From contig SVGC01000015.1 in assembly GCA_015056495.1 (NCBI GenBank), forward strand, positions 1 through 64,000: a stretch of 64,000 nucleotides of DNA, written 5' to 3'. Positions 50,845 to 59,949 of this stretch are shown here, piece after piece. The DNA is from Butyrivibrio sp. GTDB lineage: Bacteria > Bacillota > Clostridia > Lachnospirales > Lachnospiraceae. Below the pieces are notes generated by a model. The model was given only the letters and a program-made list of their open reading frames with translations. It searched no databases and was not told the origin of the DNA. The position numbers and the translations under genes were made by a program. Within the stretch, counting starts at the first letter, position 1; every line of letters starts with the position of its first letter.

Positions 50845-52050
50845 TCAGTTTTTTGCAGCTTCAAGAAGCTTTTCCTTGAGCTGAGTCTCGATCTGAGCAA
50901 GTTCCTGCTCGGCTGCAACTCTTCTCTCTTTTCCTTCTTTCTGGATAACAAGTACCTCATCAAGAGTAGAGATCAGAGTTTCATTAGTGTGCTTGAGTGT
51001 CTCAATATCAACAATGCCTCTTTCAGATTCCTTAGCAGCCTCGATTGTAGCCATCTTAAGAGCATCAGCATTTTTCTTGAGCAGTTCATTAGTCATTTCA
51101 TTAACTTCACGTTCTGCCTTGGATGCCTGAGCTGTGTGCTCGATACCGATAGCGATGACCATCTGGTTCTTCCAGAGTGGGATTGTGTTTACAATAGTTG
51201 ACTGGATCTTTTCAGCCATTATTGTATCTGAGTTCTGTACCATTCTGATCTGTGGACCAGTCTGCATAGCTACTGTTCTTGTAAGTTCAAGGTCGTAGAT
51301 CTTCTTTTCAAATCTGTCGCATAATTCAGCATAGTCTTTTGCCTTCTGAGCGTCTTCAGGAAGTCCTGACTCAGTTGCCTTATTCTGAAGTTCTACAAGT
51401 GTTGTGGCGCGAGCCTGTGCCAGTTTCTTTTTACCTGCAATGATGTACATGGACAGCTCTTTGAAATAGTTGAGGTTGAGCTGATACATGTTATCAAGAA
51501 GTGCAACGTCTTTCATAAGAGTTGCCTGATGTCTCTCAAGTTCATTGCTTATTGCTTCAACGTTGGCTTCTACAGAGCTGTATTTTGCCTTCATCTCATT
51601 GAGCTTATTTCCACCTTTTTTGAAGAATGAAAACAGTCCCTTGTCTTCTTCATCAACGTCAAAGTTCTTGAGCTGAGTAACAAGATTTGTAACCATGTTA
51701 CCAACTTCGCCCATATCCTTGGTTCTTACATTATCAATGGCCTTGGATGAGAAATCAGCCATTTTCTTCTGAGTTCCTGCACCATAGTTCATTACTGCCT
51801 GTGAATTGGATATATCGATCTGTTTTACAAATTCATCTACCATCTTCATCTCTTCTGGTGAGAGCTGTGAAGCAGCATCATCTATAACATCTCCTACTTT
51901 TGATGCTGATGACTGTGTCTGCTGGACCGGTGACTGAGCTGCAGCTGCTGCAGTTGCTGTTGCTGTGCTTGCTGGCTCAGGCTCTGGAGTAGGCACATCA
52001 AATGATAATGTAGGTGCTGCGTTTGTTAAATCCTGAAATTCTTCGTTCAT
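50845..52050 (-). CDS. TelA/YaaN (toxic anion resistance) family protein
   Basis: DLELTRTVAMQTGPQIRMVQNSDTIMAEKIQSTIVNTIPLWKNQMVIAI. Confidence 0.92.
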   Translation of the reverse strand: MNEEFQDLTNAAPTLSFDVPTPEPEPASTATATAAAAAQSPVQQTQSSASKVGDVIDDAASQLSPEEMKMVDEFVKQIDISNSQAVMNYGAGTQKKMADFSSKAIDNVRTKDMGEVGNMVTNLVTQLKNFDVDEEDKGLFSFFKKGGNKLNEMKAKYSSVEANVEAISNELERHQATLMKDVALLDNMYQLNLNYFKELSMYIIAGKKKLAQARATTLVELQNKATESGLPEDAQKAKDYAELCDRFEKKIYDLELTRTVAMQTGPQIRMVQNSDTIMAEKIQSTIVNTIPLWKNQMVIAIGIEHTAQASKAEREVNEMTNELLKKNADALKMATIEAAKESERGIVDIETLKHTNETLISTLDEVLVIQKEGKERRVAAEQELAQIETQLKEKLLEAAKN

Positions 52051-52102
52051 ACTTCCTCCTTAAATATCAACCTCTAATTGTTCTAATTGTTCTATTTTTT
52101 CA

Positions 52103-53638
52103 TTAAAACTGTAATGTGATCTTGTCTTCTTGTGACTGTGTTGCGGTTGCACTGGCTGTTGCACTTGCTGTAGCCGTTGCGCTAGCTGTTGCTGTTGCGC
52201 TTGCACTGGCTATTGCGGCCGCGCCTGCTGCCACTGATTGTGCTGCTGCCGCTGTAGCTCCGACCTTATTTGCTGTATTGGCTGCTGCCATACCTGTCAG
52301 GCTTGGCGCCTTATTGGCAGAAGGATTATTTAACTGGCTTTTAACGCTGTTCTGTGTAAGTCCGTCCTGAGCCATCATGGTCCTCATTACTGAGATATCT
52401 GAAGAAATATCCCATGCCATATCCTGGAACAGGCTATCAAGCAGGTTTTCAAATGCAAGATTGATGGTATCCATCGCTTCTTCAATCTGATGCTTGGTCT
52501 GAACTATATTTTCTCCCTGTACTGTCTGTTTTTCCAGATCTACATATGCATCCAGAAGCTTGATAGTTGTTGGAAGGTAATAATTCATAAATTTTCTGAG
52601 TTCGTCAGCACTGTCAGGATCCTGTTTTACCTTATCAAAAATACGGTTCATGATCTCATCCAGTTTGTCGAGCTTGGCTGTCATCTCTTTTCCCGGGATC
52701 ATATCGTTAATATTTCTTATCTTGCTGATATAGGCTGTTCCCTCTTTGATGATCTCAGCGGTTTCACCGAGCTTTTCTGCTTCAGCTTTCTCATTTTCTT
52801 CCTGGATCTGACGTTCTCTTAAAGCCTGCTGGCTCTGCATATACTGGTCATAGACTTCCTTGTTGAACATAATGGTAGTTTCTTCCTTATCTGTATAAAG
52901 GAAAGGAAGGAAGCCTTTTTTAGTAAACTTCTTTATTTTTGACTTAAGCTTTTTAACAGGTATTCCTGTCAGAGAAGCTAATTCTTCATAAGTAATATAT
53001 GTCTTATCACCAATGACCTGAGCGTATCTCTTAAATTCATTTACCAGAGAAACTCGGGATATTCCATTAAACAGCAGGAATGTACATACGCCAAACACCA
53101 CCATACCAAACAACATCGGTGCTCCGACTGCTACATCTGCTGCAACTCCGACTATGCCTATGACCAGTCCCCATATAGCTGCAAAAGCCATGCCGATGCT
53201 ACTGAATACTATCTCCACTACGCCTCCGGCAACTCCTACTTTATTAGGCATAAATGGTGTCGGTACAAATTTGTTGTTCTTTACAACTTCTATCTTGTAG
53301 GCGCCACGCTGGCTTGAATACATTGTATTTTTGCCAATGTTGTATTGTGAATAGTAGTTGTTGATATTTTTTACCTGTCCGGAATGAGCCTTGGCCGTTC
53401 TTTCAGGATCAGCATAGTAATTGGTATTTTTAGGTCTACTGGCTGCATTCTGCGCCATCCTTGCAGGGTCTGCATAATAGTTGTTGATATTGCGCACTTC
53501 ACGATATTGCATTGTAGCTCTATCAACAGTATTTCTGATCTCTCTGCTAAGATTTGTATAATCATTTGTCCTGATAGCCTTTTCTACTGAATTGACTATC
53601 TCTGCACCAAATTCCTGAGAATTCATATATAACCTCAA
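52103..53638 (-). CDS. XpaC-like (5-bromo-4-chloroindolyl phosphate hydrolysis family) membrane protein with Ala/Ser/Thr tail
   Basis: ADELRKFMNYYLPTTIKLLDAYVDLEKQTVQGENI...MAWDISSDISVMRTMMAQDGL; adjacent telA-like gene; C-terminal ASASATATASATATAS. Confidence 0.8.
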   Translation of the reverse strand: MRLYMNSQEFGAEIVNSVEKAIRTNDYTNLSREIRNTVDRATMQYREVRNINNYYADPARMAQNAASRPKNTNYYADPERTAKAHSGQVKNINNYYSQYNIGKNTMYSSQRGAYKIEVVKNNKFVPTPFMPNKVGVAGGVVEIVFSSIGMAFAAIWGLVIGIVGVAADVAVGAPMLFGMVVFGVCTFLLFNGISRVSLVNEFKRYAQVIGDKTYITYEELASLTGIPVKKLKSKIKKFTKKGFLPFLYTDKEETTIMFNKEVYDQYMQSQQALRERQIQEENEKAEAEKLGETAEIIKEGTAYISKIRNINDMIPGKEMTAKLDKLDEIMNRIFDKVKQDPDSADELRKFMNYYLPTTIKLLDAYVDLEKQTVQGENIVQTKHQIEEAMDTINLAFENLLDSLFQDMAWDISSDISVMRTMMAQDGLTQNSVKSQLNNPSANKAPSLTGMAAANTANKVGATAAAAQSVAAGAAAIASASATATASATATASATASATATQSQEDKITLQF

Positions 53639-53901
53639 ATAAAAAAATTCAGTTTAATTAGTTAGTATTTTTTTACTACTTGTAAATTTTACAGTATATA
53701 GTCTGAAAAAACAATGAAGATAAATGCATATTAAAGCCTTATATTTTGCAGTAATTCACATTTATAAAAATCAAAGGCTGTTTTTTTCTTCTTATTAAAA
53801 AATCATATGGAAATATAGGAAAAAAAGGGTTAAAATAATACGCGGACTATTTTTAGGTGGTATTTAGTATTATCACTTGCATATTAGAATGGAGATTTAT
53901 A

Positions 53902-55677
53902 ATGATGCAATCACGAACACATACTTGTGGCGAACTCCGCATTGAAAATGTTGGAGCACAGGTAACAATCGTTGGCTGGATGGAGAATCTTAGAGAAGTA
54001 GGTGCCAACCTTGGCTTCGTTGTTCTTAGAGACTTCTATGGCACAACTCAGGTAGTTATTGAAACTGAAGATATGATGAAAATCGTTAAGGATCTTAATA
54101 AAGAGTCTACAATCTCTGTAAGTGGTACTGTTAGAGAACGTAGTAGTAAGAATCCTAAACAGGCAACAGGTGATATTGAGGTAGTACCGGAAAAGATCAC
54201 TGTTCTTGGACGTTGCCGTTATAATGAGCTTCCTTTTGAGATCAATCACAGCCGTGAAGCTGATGAGGCAACTCGTCTTAAATATCGTTATCTGGATCTT
54301 AGAAATCCAGAAGTAAAGAAAAATATCATTCTGCGTTGCAATGTTGTAGCTGCACTTCGTCAGTCTATGACTGAGCATGGATTTATGGAGATCACAACTC
54401 CTATCCTTACAGCTTCTTCACCAGAAGGCGCAAGAGATTATCTTGTACCAGCAAGAAAGCACCCAGGTAAGTTCTATGCTCTTCCACAGGCTCCTCAGCA
54501 GTTCAAGCAGCTGCTCATGACTGCAGGATTTGACCGTTACTTCCAGATCGCTCCTTGCTTCAGAGATGAAGATGCCAGAGGAGACAGAAGCCCGGGAGAA
54601 TTCTACCAGCTTGATATGGAGATGGCTTTTGCTTCTCAGGAAGATGTATTTGCTGTATGTGAAGATGTTCTTCCTCCTATTTTTGCTAAATATGGTACAT
54701 ATGACCGTGCTTCAGGAGCACCTTTCGTACGTATCCCATATGTAGAAGCTATGGAAAAATATGGTACAGATAAGCCTGATCTTCGTATTGATCTTACAGT
54801 TCAGGATGCTACAGATGTACTTGCTGACTGTGGTTTCGAGCCATTCAAGGAAGGTCTTGTTAAGGCTGTTGTTATCTCTGACTTCAAGGAGAGCCGTAAG
54901 TTCATCGATAAGACTCTTGCTGATGTTGAAGTACAGGCTGGAAACAAGGGCTACTGGTTCAGAATTGATGAGAACGGCGAAGTAGTTGGTGGTATTTCCA
55001 AGTTTGTTGCTCCTAATAAGGATGCTGTTATCGCAAAGCTTGGTCTTAAGAGCGGAGATCTTGTAGTTCTTTCTGCTGGAAAGAAGGCTGCTGCTCAGAA
55101 GACTGCCGGTGTTATTGTTAAGACATTTGGTGCTGCAGTTCCTGGTCACATGGACAAAGAACAGTATGCATTCTGCTGGATCGTTGATTTCCCAATGTAT
55201 GAGATTGGTGAAGAATCAGGTGAGCTTGAATTCTGTCACAACCCATTCTCAATGCCATCAGGCGGACTTGAAACTCTGCTCAAGGCTGAGAGAGGTGAGA
55301 TCGATCCTCTTTCTATTACAGCTGATCAGTACGATCTTGTTGTTAATGGTGTTGAATTATCATCAGGTGCTGTTCGTAACCACGATCCAGAGATCATGGT
55401 AAAAGCATTTGAGATGGTGCGTCTTGGCGAGGATGATGTTAAGGCTAAATTCCCTGCTATGTACAACGCATTCTGTTATGGTGCTCCGCCACACGCTGGT
55501 ATTGCACCTGGTGTAGACCGTATGGTTATGCTTCTTGCAGGCGAGGATTCAATCAGAGAGATTATTCCTTTCCCAATGAACAAGAATGCTCAGGATATTA
55601 TGATGGATGCTCCTTCAACTGTTACAGAACATCAGCTTGAAGAGCTTCATATCAAAACTGTTCCTGTTGAAGACTAA
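53902..55677 (+). CDS. aspS: Aspartyl-tRNA synthetase (ORF extends to 53857)
   Basis: RTHTCGELRIENVGAQVTIVGWMENLR, RYLDLRNPEVKKN, FRDEDARGDRSPGEFYQLDMEM, GIAPGVDRMVMLLAG. Confidence 0.97.
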   Translation: MMQSRTHTCGELRIENVGAQVTIVGWMENLREVGANLGFVVLRDFYGTTQVVIETEDMMKIVKDLNKESTISVSGTVRERSSKNPKQATGDIEVVPEKITVLGRCRYNELPFEINHSREADEATRLKYRYLDLRNPEVKKNIILRCNVVAALRQSMTEHGFMEITTPILTASSPEGARDYLVPARKHPGKFYALPQAPQQFKQLLMTAGFDRYFQIAPCFRDEDARGDRSPGEFYQLDMEMAFASQEDVFAVCEDVLPPIFAKYGTYDRASGAPFVRIPYVEAMEKYGTDKPDLRIDLTVQDATDVLADCGFEPFKEGLVKAVVISDFKESRKFIDKTLADVEVQAGNKGYWFRIDENGEVVGGISKFVAPNKDAVIAKLGLKSGDLVVLSAGKKAAAQKTAGVIVKTFGAAVPGHMDKEQYAFCWIVDFPMYEIGEESGELEFCHNPFSMPSGGLETLLKAERGEIDPLSITADQYDLVVNGVELSSGAVRNHDPEIMVKAFEMVRLGEDDVKAKFPAMYNAFCYGAPPHAGIAPGVDRMVMLLAGEDSIREIIPFPMNKNAQDIMMDAPSTVTEHQLEELHIKTVPVED

Positions 55678-55714
55678 TATGTTATTATTTAATTAGTAAA
55701 AAAATTATTAAGGC

Positions 55715-55884
55715 GTTTGTCCGAAAGAAAGGTGGTGGTTTTTATGAGTAGTGATGCGGGTAATATATTACAGAGTAATGATCCTGCGCCCCGAGTGAGC
55801 GCTCTTATGAAAACCACATCAAAAATCGGACAAACTGCCCTTTTCTAACAGTCTGAAATTCTGCTTTCAGGTGCATTTTGTCCG
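55715..55884 (+). promoter_or_regulatory. Structured 5' leader of mgtE with mutually exclusive pairings (candidate cis-regulatory RNA)
   Basis: gtttgtccga (55715-55724) pairs with tcggacaaac (55826-55835); cggacaaa (55827-55834) can instead pair with tttgtccg (55877-55884); inner stem gtggtttt/aaaaccac. Confidence 0.6.
55744..55848 (+). CDS. Candidate 34-aa leader peptide uORF upstream of mgtE (MSSDAGNILQSNDPAPRVSALMKTTSKIGQTALF)
   Basis: ATG preceded by aaaggtggtgg; uninterrupted to TAA; contains NDPAP. Confidence 0.4.
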   Translation: MSSDAGNILQSNDPAPRVSALMKTTSKIGQTALF

Positions 55885-55902
55885 CATAAAGGAGAAACTG
55901 CA

Positions 55903-57261
55903 ATGGAAGAAGAAATCAAGTACATCGACACTCTAACTGAACTTCTCGAGTCAAAACAGTACACATTGCTTCGCCAGACTCTTGCAGATATGAACATCGT
56001 TGATATTGCTTATGTAATGGATGAGATGGAGAATGAAGATTCTCTGAAAATGTTTCGTATTCTGCCAAAGGATATGGCTGCAGATGTTTTTGCCAATCTG
56101 GAACTGGATGATCAGCAATATATTATCCAGAAGATGTCAGATAGAGAAGCTTCAAACATTATTGATAATCTGATGGCGGATGATGCTACTGACCTTATGG
56201 AGGAAATGCCTGCCAATGTTGTAAAGCGCATCCTTGCCAATACTACTCCAGAAACAAGAGCTGCTATCAATCACCTTCTCAAATACCCTGAAGATTCTGC
56301 CGGAAGTATCATGACAGTGGAATATATCAGGCTTACTGAGGATATGACTGTTAATTCAGCTATTGAACATATTAGAAAACGAGGTCTCGATTCTGAGACT
56401 ATAAATATATGCTATGTTACTGATCCAAAGCGCGTACTTGTTGGTACTGTTGCTCTCAGATATCTTCTCATAATGAATCCTGATGAGAGGATCGGGGACA
56501 TCATGAATGACAATGTCATCAGTATCAATACCATGATGGACCAGGAAGAAACAGCCAAAATGTTCCAGAAATACGACTTTACAGCCATGCCTGTAGTCGA
56601 CAACGAAAACCGTATGGTTGGTATCATCACCATCGATGACGTTGTAGATATCCTGGAAGAAGAGGCTACAGAGGATATTGAAAAGATGGCTGCTATCCTT
56701 CCAACAGATAAGCCATATTTCAAAGTAGGTATCTTCGAAACCTATAAGACACGTATGCCATGGTTATTATTGCTCATGATCAGTGCTACTTTTACAGGTG
56801 CTATCATTACCAAATTTGAAGATGCACTGTCGGCTTATGTTGTACTGACAGCTTATATTCCAATGTTGATGGATACAGGCGGTAATGCAGGTGGTCAGGC
56901 AAGCGTTTCAATTATCCGTGGTCTTTCACTTGGAGAGATTGAATTTGGCGACTTTTTCAAAGCTATCTGGAAGGAAGTCCGTGTAGCATTCTTATGTGGA
57001 CTGACTTTGGCTGGCGCCAATTTTATAAAGCTGCTGTTACTGGATAGGATCGCTATACCTGTAGCTGCTGTTGTATGCATAACTCTTGTAATAGTAGTCA
57101 GCTGTGCAAAGCTCATCGGCTGTGTGCTTCCTATGCTTGCAGATCGTATAGGTTTTGACCCTGCCGTTATGGCAAGTCCTATGATCACAACTATTGTAGA
57201 TGCAATTTCTTTGATGGTATATTTCACACTTGCTACCCATCTTCTGCATCTGGCTATATGA
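55903..57261 (+). CDS. mgtE: Magnesium transporter MgtE
   Basis: MgtE N-domain, CBS pair (VLVGTVALRYLLI, DFTAMPVVDNENRMVGIITIDDVVDIL), TM domain MDTGGNAGGQASVSIIRGLSLGEI. Confidence 0.96.
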   Translation: MEEEIKYIDTLTELLESKQYTLLRQTLADMNIVDIAYVMDEMENEDSLKMFRILPKDMAADVFANLELDDQQYIIQKMSDREASNIIDNLMADDATDLMEEMPANVVKRILANTTPETRAAINHLLKYPEDSAGSIMTVEYIRLTEDMTVNSAIEHIRKRGLDSETINICYVTDPKRVLVGTVALRYLLIMNPDERIGDIMNDNVISINTMMDQEETAKMFQKYDFTAMPVVDNENRMVGIITIDDVVDILEEEATEDIEKMAAILPTDKPYFKVGIFETYKTRMPWLLLLMISATFTGAIITKFEDALSAYVVLTAYIPMLMDTGGNAGGQASVSIIRGLSLGEIEFGDFFKAIWKEVRVAFLCGLTLAGANFIKLLLLDRIAIPVAAVVCITLVIVVSCAKLIGCVLPMLADRIGFDPAVMASPMITTIVDAISLMVYFTLATHLLHLAI

Positions 57262-57274
57262 TTTTTATTTTTTT

Positions 57275-57344
57275 GAGTCACCGGGGACGTATCAATTTGA
57301 CTCATTGCACGCAATGAGTCAATCTGATACGTCCCCAGTGACTC
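57275..57344. repeat. Palindromic repeat, simple 70-nt form, flanked by T tracts
   Basis: gagtcaccggggacgtatcaatttgactcattgcacgcaatgagtcaatctgatacgtccccagtgactc. Confidence 0.93.
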
Positions 57345-57514
57345 TTTTTTATTTTGCTTTTTCACAAATTTACCCCCACAAAATGCGCATAAATTAAGGT
57401 TTTTAGCATTAAATTATTATATTATCATTTAATTGTTGACAGACAAGTGAATAGAGACTATTATATTATTGTATTAGTTAAGTAGTACAATAATACATGA
57501 AAGGAGACTGCAAT

Positions 57515-57874
57515 ATGAGTTGGAATCTTGACGCTGATCGTCCTATCTTTATTCAAATTGTTGAGCACCTTCAGAATGATATAGTAGCAGGTATTTATAA
57601 GCCTGGAGAAAAATTACCTAGTGTTCGCGATCTTGCTTTTCTTGCATCCGTTAATCCAAACACAATGCAGAGAGCACTTAGCGAATTAGAGAAAACAGGA
57701 CTTGTACATTCAGAGAGAACCAGTGGTCGCTATATTACGGAGGACACTAACATGATTGGGGAATTAAAATCACAGCTTGCAACAGAACAGATTCAGGAAT
57801 TCTTCCAAAAGATGGAAAAGTTGGGAATCACTAAAGATGAAATTGTAAAACTTGTCGAACAGTATAACAAATAA
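57515..57874 (+). CDS. GntR-family regulator, YtrA-like (ORF extends to 57497)
   Basis: RPIFIQIVEHLQNDIVAGIYKPGEKLPSVRDLAFLASVNPNTMQRALSELE. Confidence 0.92.
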   Translation: MSWNLDADRPIFIQIVEHLQNDIVAGIYKPGEKLPSVRDLAFLASVNPNTMQRALSELEKTGLVHSERTSGRYITEDTNMIGELKSQLATEQIQEFFQKMEKLGITKDEIVKLVEQYNK

Positions 57875-57899
57875 TTTTTCTAGTAAAAAGGAGCGTTGT

Positions 57900-58598
57900 A
57901 TGAATAATTTATTGGAAATTCATGGCCTGACTAAGGTATATGACAATGTCACCGCTCTGTCTAATATTGATCTTGTACTAGGCGGAGGACATATAACCGG
58001 TTTGTTGGGACCAAACGGAAGTGGTAAAACTACACTTATAAAAATCATCTGCGGACTTTTGCAGCCTACTCAGGGTACAGTTCTTGTAGATGGTAATCCA
58101 ATTGGTGTAGAGAGTAAAAAGGTCATTTCATATCTTCCTGATAAAACATATCTTAATGAACACATGACTATCAGACAGGTTATTGATATGTTTATTGATT
58201 TCTATTCTGATTTTGATCCAAACAGAGCTTATGAGATGCTTAATAACCTTGCTATCAATCCTGATGCCAAGATGAGTACTCTTTCTAAAGGTACTAAAGA
58301 AAAGGTTCAGCTGATACTTGTAATGAGCCGCAGAGCAAAACTCTACATTCTTGATGAGCCAATTGCCGGTGTTGACCCTGCTGCCAGAGATTATATTTTA
58401 AGAACTATCATAAGTAACTATGATCCTTCAGCATCAATTCTTATTTCTACACACTTGATTGCTGATGTTGAGCCTATTCTTGATGAAGTTATTTTTATCC
58501 AGAATGGTTTTATCAGATTGTATCAGCCAGTTGATGCTATCAGAGAAAATGAAGGCAAATCAGTAGATGCCTTTTTCAGGGAGGTATACAGATGCTAG
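57900..58598 (+). CDS. ABC transporter ATP-binding protein (ORF extends to 57852)
   Basis: GLLGPNGSGKTTLIKII, LSKGTKEKVQLILVMSR, LYILDEPIAGVDP. Confidence 0.94.
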   Translation: MNNLLEIHGLTKVYDNVTALSNIDLVLGGGHITGLLGPNGSGKTTLIKIICGLLQPTQGTVLVDGNPIGVESKKVISYLPDKTYLNEHMTIRQVIDMFIDFYSDFDPNRAYEMLNNLAINPDAKMSTLSKGTKEKVQLILVMSRRAKLYILDEPIAGVDPAARDYILRTIISNYDPSASILISTHLIADVEPILDEVIFIQNGFIRLYQPVDAIRENEGKSVDAFFREVYRC

Positions 58599-59407
58599 GA
58601 AAACTAATTAAACACGAATTTAAAGCTACCTGGAAGGTCATGGCCATCATCTGCGCCGTTCTAATCGGAACAGGAATTGTAGGTGGATTTACATTGAGAA
58701 GCTTTGTTGTACAGGATGATATGACTGATATTCAGGCATTATTTTTAACATTCATTTCAATGTTTTTTATTATTCTACTTGCATCAATGGCATTACTATC
58801 AACAGCATACCTTGTAGTTCACTATTATAGAAGTTTATATACTTCACAGGGCTATCTCTCATTTACTTTACCTGCAAGTATTACACAAGTTGTTTCATCC
58901 AGAATGATCGTTGCATGTATCTGGACAATTGCTTCATCTCTATGCTTTGTAATCTGCTTAGTATTGGTAACAGTTCTTGGATCAGCCCACTATCTTCCAT
59001 ACATTACTGAAGGGATAGACGAGATAGTTACTGATATCAAAGATTCTGTTGGTATAACTATGTTTTATACATATTTGATTCAGTATTTCTTAATACTTAT
59101 TTTGGGCATTATTTCAAGGATCATGATGCTTTTCTTCTCTATCTCAATTGGACAGTTATGGGAAAAGCATAAGATTCTTGGCGCAGTTATCGCTTACTTT
59201 ACTACAACATTTGTACTAAGCATTATATCAACATTTATGTCAATTGGATATTATGGTTCACTCGCAGCAATCGACAGCTACTATTCTTCAGTTGATTCAT
59301 TTCTGTCACCTTACCTTCTCAGATGTTTGATATATTCAGTTGTATTGATTGTCCTATTCTATGTTGGTTCAATTGCAATATCCAACAAGAAGTTAAACCT
59401 CGACTGA
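58592..59407 (+). CDS. ABC-2-type transporter permease
   Basis: 271 aa polytopic; MLGKLIKHEFKATWKVMA; overlaps the ATPase gene. Confidence 0.88.
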   Translation: MLGKLIKHEFKATWKVMAIICAVLIGTGIVGGFTLRSFVVQDDMTDIQALFLTFISMFFIILLASMALLSTAYLVVHYYRSLYTSQGYLSFTLPASITQVVSSRMIVACIWTIASSLCFVICLVLVTVLGSAHYLPYITEGIDEIVTDIKDSVGITMFYTYLIQYFLILILGIISRIMMLFFSISIGQLWEKHKILGAVIAYFTTTFVLSIISTFMSIGYYGSLAAIDSYYSSVDSFLSPYLLRCLIYSVVLIVLFYVGSIAISNKKLNLD

Positions 59408-59526
59408 TATTTTTATAAGTTTTTTGTTCTTTTTAGATTATTAAATCGTATAAAACTATATGAACTATCATTTAAAATATGATTTAATATTATTAAGCGT
59501 TATTTTTCTTTAAGGGGGGAGATATA

Positions 59527-59739
59527 ATGAGTAAAAATCTGACAAGAACAAAACTTAGTCTCGATGAATTAAAAATTGCAGTAGGCGGCGTTACTAGAAG
59601 AAGAGCTCGCCCTGTAGTACACAAAAACCTAATATGTAACACCTGCTTCTGGGAGCCTACAAGCAGCGATACAACCTGTTCCTCAGGTTGCAAATGTCCT
59701 AAATGCAAGGAAGGCATCATCATAGAAGCGGTTGGCTGA
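59527..59739 (+). CDS. Putative Gly-Gly leader, Cys-rich small peptide (RiPP/bacteriocin-like precursor)
   Basis: MSKNLTRTKLSLDELKIAVGG / VTRRRARPVVHKNLICNTCFWEPTSSDTTCSSGCKCPKCKEGIIIEAVG; RBS gggggga; own terminator. Confidence 0.65.
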   Translation: MSKNLTRTKLSLDELKIAVGGVTRRRARPVVHKNLICNTCFWEPTSSDTTCSSGCKCPKCKEGIIIEAVG

Positions 59740-59755
59740 TTACAGTTATTTTTAT

Positions 59756-59785
59756 CCGCACCTCGATAAGAGGTGCGGTTTTTTT
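59756..59785 (+). terminator. Rho-independent terminator after the Cys-rich peptide gene
   Basis: ccgcacctc gataa gaggtgcgg ttttttt. Confidence 0.9.
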
Positions 59786-59835
59786 ATGAGTCCGCGGAGC
59801 TGCCAGAGCCACCAGCGCCACAGGCGTCACCGGGT

Positions 59836-59946
59836 GAGTCAGCGGGGACGTATCAGATTGACTCATTGTATGCAATGAGTCAATTTGATACGTCCCCAGT
59901 GACTCATTGTGCGCAATGAGTCAATTTGATACGTCCCCAGTGACTC
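59836..59946. repeat. Palindromic repeat, 111-nt composite form (arm order 5'-3'-3')
   Basis: gagtcagcggggacgtatcagattgactcattgtatgcaatgagtcaatttgatacgtccccagtgactcattgtgcgcaatgagtcaatttgatacgtccccagtgactc. Confidence 0.93.
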
Positions 59947-59949
59947 ATT

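Noticed and set aside
55690-55902. M-box (ykoK) Mg2+ riboswitch, yybP-ykoY Mn2+ riboswitch, T-box
   Set aside because: The conserved blocks I know for these classes were not recognisable by eye; left as an unclassified structured leader pending an Infernal scan.
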